Positions 16,551 to 24,389 of a stretch of 45,098 bases of DNA are shown piece after piece. The position numbers and the translations under genes were made by a program. Within the stretch, counting starts at the first letter, position 1, and every line of letters begins with the position of its first letter. The stretch comes from JBBSGD01 sp038254435 (GTDB lineage: Bacteria > Actinomycetota > CADDZG01 > WHSQ01). The stretch spans positions 1 through 45,098 of the forward strand of contig JBBSGD010000012.1 in NCBI GenBank assembly GCA_038254435.1. Reading direction: 5' to 3'. The notes below the pieces were generated by a model. It had not been told where the DNA came from and ran no database searches. It saw nothing but the letters and a program-made list of their open reading frames with translations.

Positions 16551-17678
16551 ATGAGAACGCGGGCGGCCGTCCTGCAGGAGCTGAGTCGCCCGGCGCCGTA
16601 CACCGATAGCCGGCCCCTCGTCATCGAAGAGCTCGAGCTGGCCGGCGCCGGACCAGGCGAGGTTCTCGTACGGGTCGGCGCGGCCGGCCTGTGCCATTCG
16701 GACCTGTCCGTCGTGGACGGCTCCCGGCCCAGACCGGTGCCGATGGTTCTCGGGCACGAGGCCGCGGGTGTCGTGGAGGCGACCGGAGCCGGCGTCACGT
16801 ACGTCGCGCCCGGAGACCATGTGGTGTTCTCCTTCATACCGGTATGCGGGGCTTGCGTGCCGTGCCAGTCCGGTCGCCCCGCCCTGTGCGAAGCGGGCGC
16901 TCGCGCCAACAGCGACGGCACCCTTCTGTCCGGGCGGCGGCCGTTTCGAAGGCCCGGCGGCGAGGAGCTCGCGCAACACCTGGGCGTTTCTGGCTTCGCC
17001 GAACGCACGGTCGTTGCAGCCGGCTCTGTCGTGAAGGTGCCCGCACGCGTCCCCCTGCGCACGGCCGCATTATTCGGTTGCGCACTACTCACCGGAGTCG
17101 GCGCAGTCGTCAACACTGCGGCGGTCCCGCCCGGCTCCTCGGTCGCCGTATTCGGACTCGGCGGAGTAGGACTCTCTGCGGTCATGGGTGCGCGACTGGC
17201 CGGTGCATTTCCAATCGTGGCGGTCGACACCGTTGCGGCCAAGCTCGACCACGCACGGCGGGTGGGGGCCAGTCACACGCTGCCGGCCGGCGACGGCGTG
17301 ATCGAGCAGATCCGCGACCTCACGCAGGGCGGTGTGCAGTACACGTTCGAGGCGGTCGGCAACGCGGCGGTCCTTGCGACCGCGTACGCGGCCACCTGCC
17401 GCGGCGGCACCACCGTCTCGGTTGGGTTGCCGCACCCGTCGCAGACGCTGCAAATCCCGGCAGTGAGCATCGTCGCCGAGGAACGGCGCATCGTGGGCTC
17501 CTACATGGGCTCCGCCGTGCCGCGCCGCGACGTGCGGCGGCTGATGGCGTTGTACGAGGCCGGACGGCTGCCGGTAGACGAGCTGTTCAGCCGGACCATC
17601 GGCCTCGAGGAAATCAACGCCGGCTTCGACGCCCTCGCCGATGGGCAGGTCGTGCGCCAAATCGTCGTCTTCGGCTAG
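16551..17678 (+). CDS. Zinc-dependent alcohol dehydrogenase, MDR class III-like
   Basis: 375 residues. Catalytic zinc ligands are visible in GLCHSDLSVV (Cys), VLGHEAAGVV (His-Glu) and the later FGCALLTGVGAVVNTA (Cys). The structural zinc loop is CGACVPCQSGRPALC. The Rossmann motif VAVFGLGGVGLSAVMGARLA binds NAD(P)+, with VDTVAAKLDHARRVGASHTL after it. The layout is that of class III/aryl-alcohol dehydrogenases, some of which oxidise S-hydroxymethyl-mycothiol or similar adducts; the substrate cannot be read from sequence. A weak ribosome site (GGGAAGGGA) precedes ATG 16551. Confidence 0.92.
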   Translation: MRTRAAVLQELSRPAPYTDSRPLVIEELELAGAGPGEVLVRVGAAGLCHSDLSVVDGSRPRPVPMVLGHEAAGVVEATGAGVTYVAPGDHVVFSFIPVCGACVPCQSGRPALCEAGARANSDGTLLSGRRPFRRPGGEELAQHLGVSGFAERTVVAAGSVVKVPARVPLRTAALFGCALLTGVGAVVNTAAVPPGSSVAVFGLGGVGLSAVMGARLAGAFPIVAVDTVAAKLDHARRVGASHTLPAGDGVIEQIRDLTQGGVQYTFEAVGNAAVLATAYAATCRGGTTVSVGLPHPSQTLQIPAVSIVAEERRIVGSYMGSAVPRRDVRRLMALYEAGRLPVDELFSRTIGLEEINAGFDALADGQVVRQIVVFG

Positions 17679-17771
17679 CTCGAATCACCATCAAACTTCT
17701 CTCACCAACGTGCGAAAGCGCCGCCATTTGACAAAGGTTCAGCTCGAGCACGCTAGCATCGCGGCAGGCTA

Positions 17772-18425
17772 ATGGTAAGGAAACTTTCCTCCTCGCGGCG
17801 AGACCCTCGTCCGAGTCGGCCCGGGATGACGAGGCAGGCGCGCGTGCTGCTGACCTTCGACGCCGAGCATCCCAACCGGCCCCATGCGGATCCGGCGGTG
17901 GCGGCGGGCCTGCTCGACGCGCTGGCCGCCGCAAAGATCCGCGCGTCGTTCTTCGTTCAGGGTCGCTGGGCCGGCGCATATCCCGCGCTCGCGCGCCGTA
18001 TCGTCGCCGACGGCCACGTTCTTGGCAGCCATGGGCACGCTCACGAGCGGCTCCCTCGGCTGTCCGAAGAAGGTTTGAAGAAGAACGTCCTTCAGGCAGA
18101 GCGCTGCCTCACCGAGATCACCGGCGTCTCGCCCAAGCCGTGGTTTCGCTGTCCCCACGGCGATGGATCAGAGGACCCAAGGGTTCTCAGCGTGCTCGGC
18201 GTCCTCGGTTACCGGGACGTGAACTGGGACGTGGACCCCAAGGATTGGTGTGAGGACTCGAGCGTTGACGACATCGTGGAGGCCGTCACGGCGTCGCTGC
18301 TAGCCGGACCGAACATCGTCCTGATGCACACATGGCCGTCCACCACCCTCGTCGCCGTGCCACGCATCATCGAGTCCCTGAACGCGGCGGGTGCTTCCTT
18401 CGGGACGATAGAAGAGCTGGCGTGA
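17772..18425 (+). CDS. Polysaccharide deacetylase (NodB-homology) family protein
   Basis: 217 residues from ATG 17772; ATG 17826 (MTRQARVLLTFDAEHP) would remove a basic leader of 18 residues and is equally possible. NodB motifs: TFDAEH (motif 1, one Asp instead of the usual DD pair), GSHGHAHERL (motif 2, zinc histidines), RCPHGDG (motif 3, Arg), DVDPKDW (motif 4) and VLMHTWP (motif 5, catalytic His). These enzymes remove N- or O-acetyl groups from cell-wall or other sugars. No signal peptide is evident, so a cytoplasmic or non-classical substrate is possible. Confidence 0.88.
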   Translation: MVRKLSSSRRDPRPSRPGMTRQARVLLTFDAEHPNRPHADPAVAAGLLDALAAAKIRASFFVQGRWAGAYPALARRIVADGHVLGSHGHAHERLPRLSEEGLKKNVLQAERCLTEITGVSPKPWFRCPHGDGSEDPRVLSVLGVLGYRDVNWDVDPKDWCEDSSVDDIVEAVTASLLAGPNIVLMHTWPSTTLVAVPRIIESLNAAGASFGTIEELA

Positions 18426-18694
18426 CGAGCGCTCGTTGTCGGTGTGCTCGCAGCACCACTGCAAGCGCTGGGACGACGGTCAGCAGACTCGGGAGTAGGC
18501 AGCCGCCCCCCGTCACCATGCGCCCGACCTTGCGCTGGCGTCCCGAGCGCGTCAACGGGACGCCGGTCTTGCGGGAGATGCGCGACTTGGCGGCGCTGAT
18601 CCCACTCAAACGCTTCCATGAGAACCCGCCCTTGTTCATTTCGCTGTTCTAACCGAAATCTGTTCTCGGCGCAGCGGATCCAGGCTCGGTCTGA

Positions 18695-20788
18695 TCAGGA
18701 GCAGGGAGAGACCTTCACCACGGCGAAGCGGTCGGTGCCGACTTGGGGGTGTACGACGGGAAGCCCTCGAAAACCGGGCGCGTCGAGTCTCGAGGCCGTG
18801 GTCACAACTTCGTTTACTCCCCACTTGCGAGCGACCCGACGCCAAACGGAGGCAGTGATGCCGCCGCCGGCCGCGGCGCCTCTCGTTAACGTTTGATTCG
18901 CGGTCACCCGGGCGCGAGCATCCGGTATGTGCTCGTAGATGTTCTTCCACCGGATGAATGCGAGGTCGCGGAACGGCTGTCGAGGATTGATGAGCAGCTT
19001 TTCGAGTCCGGGCACCGTCCGCACATAGAGCACCTGCCGGTACCCGGTGAAAGCGAACACCGCAAAGCTGAGACGGGGGGGCACGGCGATGGTGCATCTC
19101 ATTCCCGGATGCGGCGCCAAGACACCGAGCAATGTGCTCTTGCCCTGGGTCGAGGGAGTCAGAGACAGCGAAGCCGGATAGAGCACGCCGGTCGCAGGTA
19201 TGACCCTCAAAAAGCCCAGAGAGCCGAGGACGGGAGAGGCAAGCGCCGTGACACATATGACACACAAGATCGTGATCCCGACGCGCCGTCGCCGCTCCAT
19301 TAGCGCACGCATGACCCGGGACGCCCCGATTGCGGCCGACAGGCTCACCGCGAGACTCATGAAGGGCCAGTAACGATGCTGAAGGCCAAGGGTGCCGAAG
19401 CCGCTTCCCAATAGTCGAGGAATCAAGGGTGCTGCGAAGATCATGACGGCACTTGCCATGAAAGTAGCCAGGATGACGCGCGCGCTCCTACTCCTCGCGA
19501 TCAACGGAAGCCACCAACCCGCTCCGAGGACACCCAGCAGGGTGACGATCCCCCACGCTCCCAAGATTCCGAGAGGTGGAAGAGATACGAGACCCTTTAC
19601 GGTCTGGCGAAAACCGCCGAGGTGCACGTAATTGATCAGCAGGGGAACCGCCCACAGCACCCACAGCAACAGGGCAGGAACGAGTACGGGGAGCCCGAGC
19701 CGCAGCGCCTTCCTGCCCTCGAACACCAGCAGCACCGCGATCAGGACAAGGAGGAAGGGCGCCGCGTCCTCGTGCACGAGCGCTATTAGTCCGACTACCG
19801 TCCCTACGGCAGCCAGGAGGCCGAGACTCTGCACACGCAGACCGTGCAGCAGGAGCGCGAGGCAACCGGGCACGAGGGCAAAGGAAAGGTCGCGCGGATA
19901 GGGAGGAACAAGGTTGTTGAACGAGTAGCTGTAAGGCCGATTGAAGAACAGGTCGCCCCAATACTGCAACTTGGCTGGGCCGCGCGTCGCCACGACGAGA
20001 TCCGGCTGATGGGCGGGTATGAATCCAAAGCCTCCTGCCAGCGCGCCGAACAGAGCTAGGAAGGCCCCGGTCGTCCAGCGGCCGTCGAGCTGCCGGCCGA
20101 GCCCGAATAGTCCCAGCGCCATCCCCGCGGAAGTGACGAGCTGCAGAGGACCGACCACCAGAAAGGCGCGGCTACCCGGAGTGAACCAGGTGAGAAGCGC
20201 CCCAAGCCCATGGAACAGCCACGGGTAGTAGTTCGGGACTCCGGCCAGCGCCGAAGTCGGCACCGTGTCGCCGTTTAGCAGTTGATTGATCCAGCCGAGA
20301 TGACTTCCTTCGTCGCCCTGGTAGTAGACGGGGGTACGCGCAAGCAGCGGAAGGCCCCAAACGACCAGCGCCAAGAAGGCAGTCCCAATCAGAGCGGCCC
20401 ATTCGATTCGAGGGACAACGCGCCTCTCCGCGCGCAGGGATCGGCGGCGGCGAACGACTGCAAGGCAAGCGAGAAAGACAATCAGCGTCAGCGCGCGCGT
20501 CGCAATCGGGCTGGCGAGGATTCGCCCTCCGCTGGCGATGTGCAGCAACATGAGGCACAGCGAATAAAGCAGCAGGCCGGGAAGAGCCAGGCTCGCACAC
20601 ATGAGAGTGTCGAGCTTGCGTCCCAGCAGCGCGTCTACGATCAGATAGCCAAGGGCGAGTGCTCCGGCGGCGACCACTGCAGCCTGCACCCCTACGACAA
20701 CCGGATTGGCCGGGCCAGCGATCATCACGACGGAGACGATCACAAGGGCGGCCAGGGCCAAGGTGCCTCGCGCTGAAGGAAGCCTCAA
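18695..20788 (-). CDS. Large multi-spanning membrane protein, GT-C-like architecture
   Basis: 697 residues with about 14-16 hydrophobic segments and a mainly extracytoplasmic C-terminal 130 residues. Between early helices lies a loop with ARTPVYYQGDEGSHLGWINQ, and later NYYPWLFHGLGALLTWF. An acidic loop after the first helices followed by many membrane segments is the plan of GT-C glycosyltransferases and related actinobacterial cell-envelope proteins, but no family motif can be named with certainty. I see no operon partner: the next minus-strand gene upstream starts 182 bp away. Confidence 0.7.
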   Translation of the reverse strand: MRLPSARGTLALAALVIVSVVMIAGPANPVVVGVQAAVVAAGALALGYLIVDALLGRKLDTLMCASLALPGLLLYSLCLMLLHIASGGRILASPIATRALTLIVFLACLAVVRRRRSLRAERRVVPRIEWAALIGTAFLALVVWGLPLLARTPVYYQGDEGSHLGWINQLLNGDTVPTSALAGVPNYYPWLFHGLGALLTWFTPGSRAFLVVGPLQLVTSAGMALGLFGLGRQLDGRWTTGAFLALFGALAGGFGFIPAHQPDLVVATRGPAKLQYWGDLFFNRPYSYSFNNLVPPYPRDLSFALVPGCLALLLHGLRVQSLGLLAAVGTVVGLIALVHEDAAPFLLVLIAVLLVFEGRKALRLGLPVLVPALLLWVLWAVPLLINYVHLGGFRQTVKGLVSLPPLGILGAWGIVTLLGVLGAGWWLPLIARSRSARVILATFMASAVMIFAAPLIPRLLGSGFGTLGLQHRYWPFMSLAVSLSAAIGASRVMRALMERRRRVGITILCVICVTALASPVLGSLGFLRVIPATGVLYPASLSLTPSTQGKSTLLGVLAPHPGMRCTIAVPPRLSFAVFAFTGYRQVLYVRTVPGLEKLLINPRQPFRDLAFIRWKNIYEHIPDARARVTANQTLTRGAAAGGGITASVWRRVARKWGVNEVVTTASRLDAPGFRGLPVVHPQVGTDRFAVVKVSPCS

Positions 20789-20969
20789 TTGAAAGTGCCC
20801 ATTGCAGCCGGCGCAGCCTTGGATCGAACAACGCCCATGAAGGGTTCGCCTGCCCCCTTGATTTCCTTCTGCGTCCCGCCGAGTCTATCGCCCGGCCACT
20901 CAAAGCCGCCCGCGCCGTCTATCGTGCCCTCAAAAGGATGGCCTGAGATGCCTCAACAGCGCGCGAAGG

Positions 20970-21227
20970 TTATTGGATGTGGCAAGCACTCTTTGAATGC
21001 CAACTTGTCCGCCACACCCAGGGCCAAGCGGTCGCAGCACGAAAGCGCCAAGCTCCCGCTAGAAATGGAATGAGCAGGTAGGGCACCACCAGATTGCCCG
21101 GCCAAAAGATCGTCTCGTCCGTTCGCGGAATTGGAATGCGCGCTGTCAGTAATCCGTAGAGAAAACCGCAGACGGCGATGGCCGACAACCGCACAAATGT
21201 TGAGAGATTACGGATTCGGGTCGCCAC
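20970..21227 (-). CDS. Short membrane protein, probably a truncated gene
   Basis: 85 residues from ATG 21227 with two hydrophobic segments (LSAIAVCGFLYGLLTARIPI and NLVVPYLLIPFLAGAWRF). The last 25 residues are Trp/Arg/Ser-rich and look like out-of-frame sequence, suggesting that a frameshift cut a longer membrane protein after its second helix. It is not recognised as a named family. Confidence 0.45.
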   Translation of the reverse strand: MATRIRNLSTFVRLSAIAVCGFLYGLLTARIPIPRTDETIFWPGNLVVPYLLIPFLAGAWRFRAATAWPWVWRTSWHSKSACHIQ

Positions 21228-21334
21228 GAACGGAGACTAGCGAGCCAAACTGAGGAGCTGGGTTGGTAACCGGGAGCGGATAACGAGCTGGGCACTGAGC
21301 AGGCTCACTGAACCCGCGGTGGGGTGGGTTTGAG

Positions 21335-21460
21335 CTAGGCCCCCTTCGAGCGGGAGCGATAGGCCGCCACGAGGTCATCGAGCGTCGGCTGCATCGGCTC
21401 TTGCGCCGCTTCCTTGCGGGTGCGCTGCTGACCCCAGATGAGCGCCAGGTAATCGAACAT
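21335..21460 (-). CDS. Small 41-residue protein
   Basis: ATG 21460 follows a GGAGG ribosome site at a spacing of five to six bases. The product begins MFDYLALIWGQQRTRKEAAQ and continues EPMQPTLDDLVAAYRSRSKG before the stop. It is charged, probably helical and without a membrane segment. The good ribosome site and codon use like neighbouring genes support translation; I know no homologue. Confidence 0.5.
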   Translation of the reverse strand: MFDYLALIWGQQRTRKEAAQEPMQPTLDDLVAAYRSRSKGA

Positions 21461-21701
21461 AGGTGCCTCCATTTCACGGCAGGAGCCGTCGGACGATGGA
21501 TTGTTTGCGAAGGGCTACTTCTTCTCTTATAACCCGGCTCCCGCGGCACCTATTTCCCGCACTCCGAGAAACCTCAGGATATCGGGCGGGGGCCGGCGCC
21601 GAGTGCTGCCTGCCGGGATCGGTCGAGGTAGGTCGGATCAGCCCCCAGATCACTGATGGGGTGCACGGGGTGCACGCGACACGACGGAGAGCCGCGGCGG
21701 G

Positions 21702-23231
21702 TCAGTGTCTCGGCTCGCCGGTGCGCGGGTCGAGTATCAAGCGGTGGAGGTGGGATCGGCCGAAGTTCAACATGCGGACGAGTGTGCCTGCCTTCGCATC
21801 GAACGATTGGTTACCGAGTCGACCAAGTCCCCAGTTGTCCTCGATGAAGCGCAGGATCGAGGTCTGATCGGTAATCGAGTGGTCGACGAAATTCCTGCGT
21901 GAGAAGGAAGAGATCACGAGCAGCGGGAGACGCGGCCCGTATCCACAGCGATCCTGGTACGCGCCGGGACGACTCTGCCCGCATAGGCCTGCGCCGTCAA
22001 GCGCATCGTAGGCGGGATCGCTGGAGTGGTTGACGATGGGGCCCAGTTGGTGGTCGTACCAGCCGTCGGAGTCGTCGTAAGCGACCACGACCGCCGTGCT
22101 CTTCCAGGTGGGGAGCTTCTGCAAGCGGTTGATCGCCTTGACAAGGAAATGCTGCTCGTCGAGCGGATCGGAATAGCCTGCATGTCCATCCTGGTACTTC
22201 GCAGCTTTGAGGAAGCTAACGGCCGGGAGGTGTCCTGCGCGCACAGTCCGCCAGAAGGCACGGAGTCCGTACTGGTGGTGGGCGCGATCGCTCCTGCCGA
22301 TCATAGCGACGGAGCTGGGGCCAACGTGGTGCGGGTTGGCGGTTGCCTTGTAGTACTGGAACGGTTCATGGTGCGCGCTGTAATCGGTGACGGCGGCACC
22401 GGCGATGTTCTCGTGGCTGCGGTCGCATGCCACTTTGCCGCCGCTGCGAGAGCTGGGGACGAAGCCGCCTTGGAACCATCCCCACGTAACGCCGGCGTGG
22501 CTCAGCTTGGTCCCTACATTGGGGCCGGACATCGACACGGTGGGGCTGACAGAGCAGTCATCGTGGGCCGGATCGGGATCGCCGATGACCGTGCCGTTCG
22601 CAACCTCGTCGGGTATGCGCGCAGGTGTCGCTCCATGAGTTTGGCCGCTTACGAGGTTCAGAGCTCCCGGGGTGGACGGGCCGAACACCGTGCCGTAGCT
22701 GTTATCGCTCATGGCGAAGCGCTGCGCGTAATTCCATAGCCCGGTGACCGTGTTGCCATCGTAGAAATCCATGACCTGCCTCCGGTCACAACCTGGATCC
22801 GACGCGCCGGTGTTCTCTACGAACTTGTCCATGAGGCCGCCGTTGAACGCTCTTTGTTCGGCCGTGTAGTCGTGGTCCATATCACACGTGATTGCTTGGG
22901 AGCGATCGAGGCGCTTGGGGTTTGCCAAGTTGGGGTTGTCGATCAGCAGCTCGTGGTTCAGTCCGTTGACCGAGGGCGTACCGCCAGCCGCATGGAACGC
23001 CGGCTCGCCTGCTGGGTTGGTTGCGCGGGGATAGGTACCGAAATAGTGATCGAACGAAACGTTCTCTTGGTAGATGACAACGACGTGCTTGATCGGGGTG
23101 CTCGTTCCGGGTGCCTGAGCACCCTTGCTGTGGTGGGGCTGCCCCGAGCCATGCGCAACGCTTGCTACTGAGATGCTGGTCACGCTCGCCAGGGCCAGGA
23201 GTGCAAGGCCTAGTCTTGATCTTGTCCGCAT
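21702..23231 (-). CDS. Secreted phospholipase C/acid phosphatase-type phosphoesterase
   Basis: 509 residues. The start is ATG 23231 (MRTRSRLGLALLALASVTSI), preceded by AGGAGGAGG, and gives a clear signal peptide ending near AHGSG. Mature motifs: IKHVVVIYQENVSFDHYFGT (the metal-binding E-N with a central S/T-type nucleophile region), VVVAYDDSDGWYDHQLGP (the D-D-x-D-G-W-Y-D-H metal site), and the C-terminal DHSITDQTSILRFIEDNWGL. This is the phosphoesterase family PF04185 that includes bacterial phospholipases C and AcpA-type acid phosphatases. It should act outside the membrane on phospholipids or organic phosphate. Confidence 0.92.
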   Translation of the reverse strand: MRTRSRLGLALLALASVTSISVASVAHGSGQPHHSKGAQAPGTSTPIKHVVVIYQENVSFDHYFGTYPRATNPAGEPAFHAAGGTPSVNGLNHELLIDNPNLANPKRLDRSQAITCDMDHDYTAEQRAFNGGLMDKFVENTGASDPGCDRRQVMDFYDGNTVTGLWNYAQRFAMSDNSYGTVFGPSTPGALNLVSGQTHGATPARIPDEVANGTVIGDPDPAHDDCSVSPTVSMSGPNVGTKLSHAGVTWGWFQGGFVPSSRSGGKVACDRSHENIAGAAVTDYSAHHEPFQYYKATANPHHVGPSSVAMIGRSDRAHHQYGLRAFWRTVRAGHLPAVSFLKAAKYQDGHAGYSDPLDEQHFLVKAINRLQKLPTWKSTAVVVAYDDSDGWYDHQLGPIVNHSSDPAYDALDGAGLCGQSRPGAYQDRCGYGPRLPLLVISSFSRRNFVDHSITDQTSILRFIEDNWGLGRLGNQSFDAKAGTLVRMLNFGRSHLHRLILDPRTGEPRH

Positions 23232-23680
23232 GCATCCTCCTCCTAGGTGGTCGTTCAACCCGCTCGAAACTAGGTGGGGTAGGTGAAGGGTCTGCGTCGA
23301 GCATATGACGGAGGGATGAATCTCTCATAACGGCGGGTGACGCCGCAAAAGCCCCCCTCTTGGGGGCCGGGAGCTGCTCCGCGTTCGGCGATACTGAACC
23401 CGTGGCGAACCAACACTTACGCAGGCTTTCGGCGACATCTGGAAGCACCGACCACTTCTGCAGATACTCAAGCTCGAGCCTCCCAACGAGTACCGGGAGA
23501 CGCACGCGGGCTCGGCTTCGTATCCGCTGAGCCACTCGTCAGATCGTGACTATGCATCTATTGGTTCCTCGACCACGCCGGCAACGCCGCAGCCCTTGAA
23601 GAGTCCGGTGGGAACCTCAGGCGCTCTGCACTTCAACTCTTCACCCGCGTAGTGCCTCCGCCCCTCGATGCGGTGCGCTT
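23232..23680. other. 450-bp gap without a recognised gene
   Basis: Between the phosphoesterase start and tRNA-Asp no gene can be supported. A minus-strand frame just after the tRNA (ending near 23550) reads RRHYAGEELKCRAPEVPTGL, but it has no start or family match. One terminator-like hairpin lies at 23347-23367. Confidence 0.4.
23347..23367 (-). terminator. Terminator-like hairpin, minus strand
   Basis: Read on the minus strand, GCCCCC-AAGAG-GGGGGC is followed by TTTT. A perfect 6-bp G/C stem with a short T-run could end the transcript of tRNA-Asp, 310 bp upstream. The T-run is short, so this is tentative. Confidence 0.35.
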
Positions 23681-23758
23681 TGGCGCCCCTGACCGGACTT
23701 GAACCGGCGACCTTCTCCTTGACAGGGAGATGAGCACTCCTAACTGCTCCACAGGGGC
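23681..23758 (-). tRNA. tRNA-Asp (GTC)
   Basis: On the minus strand: acceptor GCCCCTG pairs with CAGGGGC, the D-stem is GAGC/GCTC, the anticodon stem is TCTCC/GGAGA with loop CTGTCAA (anticodon GTC), and the T-loop is TTCAAGT. The discriminator is G and CCA is encoded. All arms fold without mismatch apart from one G-T pair in the T-stem. Confidence 0.95.
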
Positions 23759-23855
23759 CTGCGGGCATGCAGGCTAATGAACCCCACACCCATCGGGGAG
23801 TTATTCTCTCACGCGCCGGGCCCGGCCCCCGCCGGGAGCGTGGCGAGATTCCTGC

Positions 23856-23928
23856 GGCGAGGTAGCTCAGTTGGCAGAGCACGCGACTGAAAATCGCGGT
23901 GTCGGCAGTTCGATTCTGCCCCTCGCCA
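23856..23928 (+). tRNA. tRNA-Phe (GAA)
   Basis: Acceptor GGCGAGG pairs with CCTCGCC, D-stem GCTC/GAGC, anticodon stem CGCGA/TCGCG with loop CTGAAAA (anticodon GAA), and T-arm with TTCGATT. The discriminator is A, and the following CCC is not an encoded CCA, unlike the tRNA-Asp next to it. A terminator follows within 15 bp. Confidence 0.95.
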
Positions 23929-23941
23929 CCCCACCCACGGG

Positions 23942-23970
23942 AAAAGCGGACGCCGGAGCGTCCGCTTTTT
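23942..23970 (+). terminator. Rho-independent terminator after tRNA-Phe
   Basis: AAGCGGACGC-CGGA-GCGTCCGC followed by TTTTT forms a strong stem with a tetraloop and T-run. It is placed exactly where the tRNA-Phe transcript should end. Confidence 0.85.
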
Positions 23971-23988
23971 GGGCTCCCCGAGGCTCTC

Positions 23989-24186
23989 TTACGCGTCCTG
24001 GTCCTGCGGTGCCCCATCGAGAAAGCGCTTTACCTCTTCGGCCCTGTAGCGCCTGTGCCCGCCCAGGGTCCTAATCGAGGAAAGCTTGCCGGCCTTGGCC
24101 CACCGGGTGACCGTCTTGGGGTCCACGCGGAATAGTGCGGCAACCTCGGCCGGGGTTAGGAGCTCGTCGTCCCTTTGGCCCTTCAT
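23989..24186 (-). CDS. bldC: BldC-like MerR-family DNA-binding protein
   Basis: 65 residues from ATG 24186. LTPAEVAALFRVDPKTVTRW is the helix-turn-helix, followed by AKAGKLSSIRTLGGHRRYRA with the wing GGHRRYR and EEVKRFLDG. This is the single-domain MerR/excisionase form of BldC, which in Streptomyces times development by binding cooperatively to repeated DNA sites. Length and motif match closely. It lies convergent with tRNA-Phe. An 8-bp hairpin lies about 110 bp upstream of its start. Confidence 0.9.
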   Translation of the reverse strand: MKGQRDDELLTPAEVAALFRVDPKTVTRWAKAGKLSSIRTLGGHRRYRAEEVKRFLDGAPQDQDA

Positions 24187-24293
24187 ATGTCTCTCTTTCG
24201 CTCGGCAACACCGTGACTGCCGTCCCAGCCCGTGTCCGACTCGGACAGGGGCTTACAGTCCCCACTATCATCGCCTCTTTTGTCGCGAGAAGG

Positions 24294-24313
24294 AATGGTT
24301 CAGGAGAACCATT
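24294..24313. repeat. Perfect 8-bp inverted repeat upstream of the bldC-like gene
   Basis: AATGGTTC-AGGA-GAACCATT is a perfect stem with a 4-base loop, between the 267-residue gene and the bldC-like gene. On the plus strand a few T residues follow, but no plus-strand gene ends here. An operator is as likely as a terminator. Confidence 0.5.
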
Positions 24314-24389
24314 TTCACCCTTTTCAATGACTATGCTTGCATAGCTACCCAGCGGTAGGCATTGGTCCCATAGTTCGCTTCCGAATTGC

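Noticed and set aside
15818..17242. Long minus-strand ORF of about 470 residues across the repeats and the alcohol dehydrogenase
   Set aside because: It is rich in Pro/Ser/Thr/Arg, has no fold pattern and is fully antisense to two well-supported genes; it reflects GC-driven absence of stops.
17728..17759. TTGACA and TAGCAT as a promoter for the polysaccharide deacetylase gene
   Set aside because: The spacer is 20 bp, longer than the usual 16-18 bp, so the match is not convincing.
18519..18652. 44-codon plus-strand ORF beginning MRPTLRWRPERVNGTPVLRE
   Set aside because: No ribosome site and no recognisable family; the gap is only about 270 bp and the frame ends by chance.
21655..21682. Short direct repeat GGGTGCAC near the phosphoesterase stop
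   Set aside because: Two 8-base copies next to each other are expected by chance in this composition, and no further copies were seen.
23550..24017. Minus-strand ORF of 155 residues across both tRNA genes
   Set aside because: It overlaps two confidently folded tRNA genes, so it is not a real coding region.
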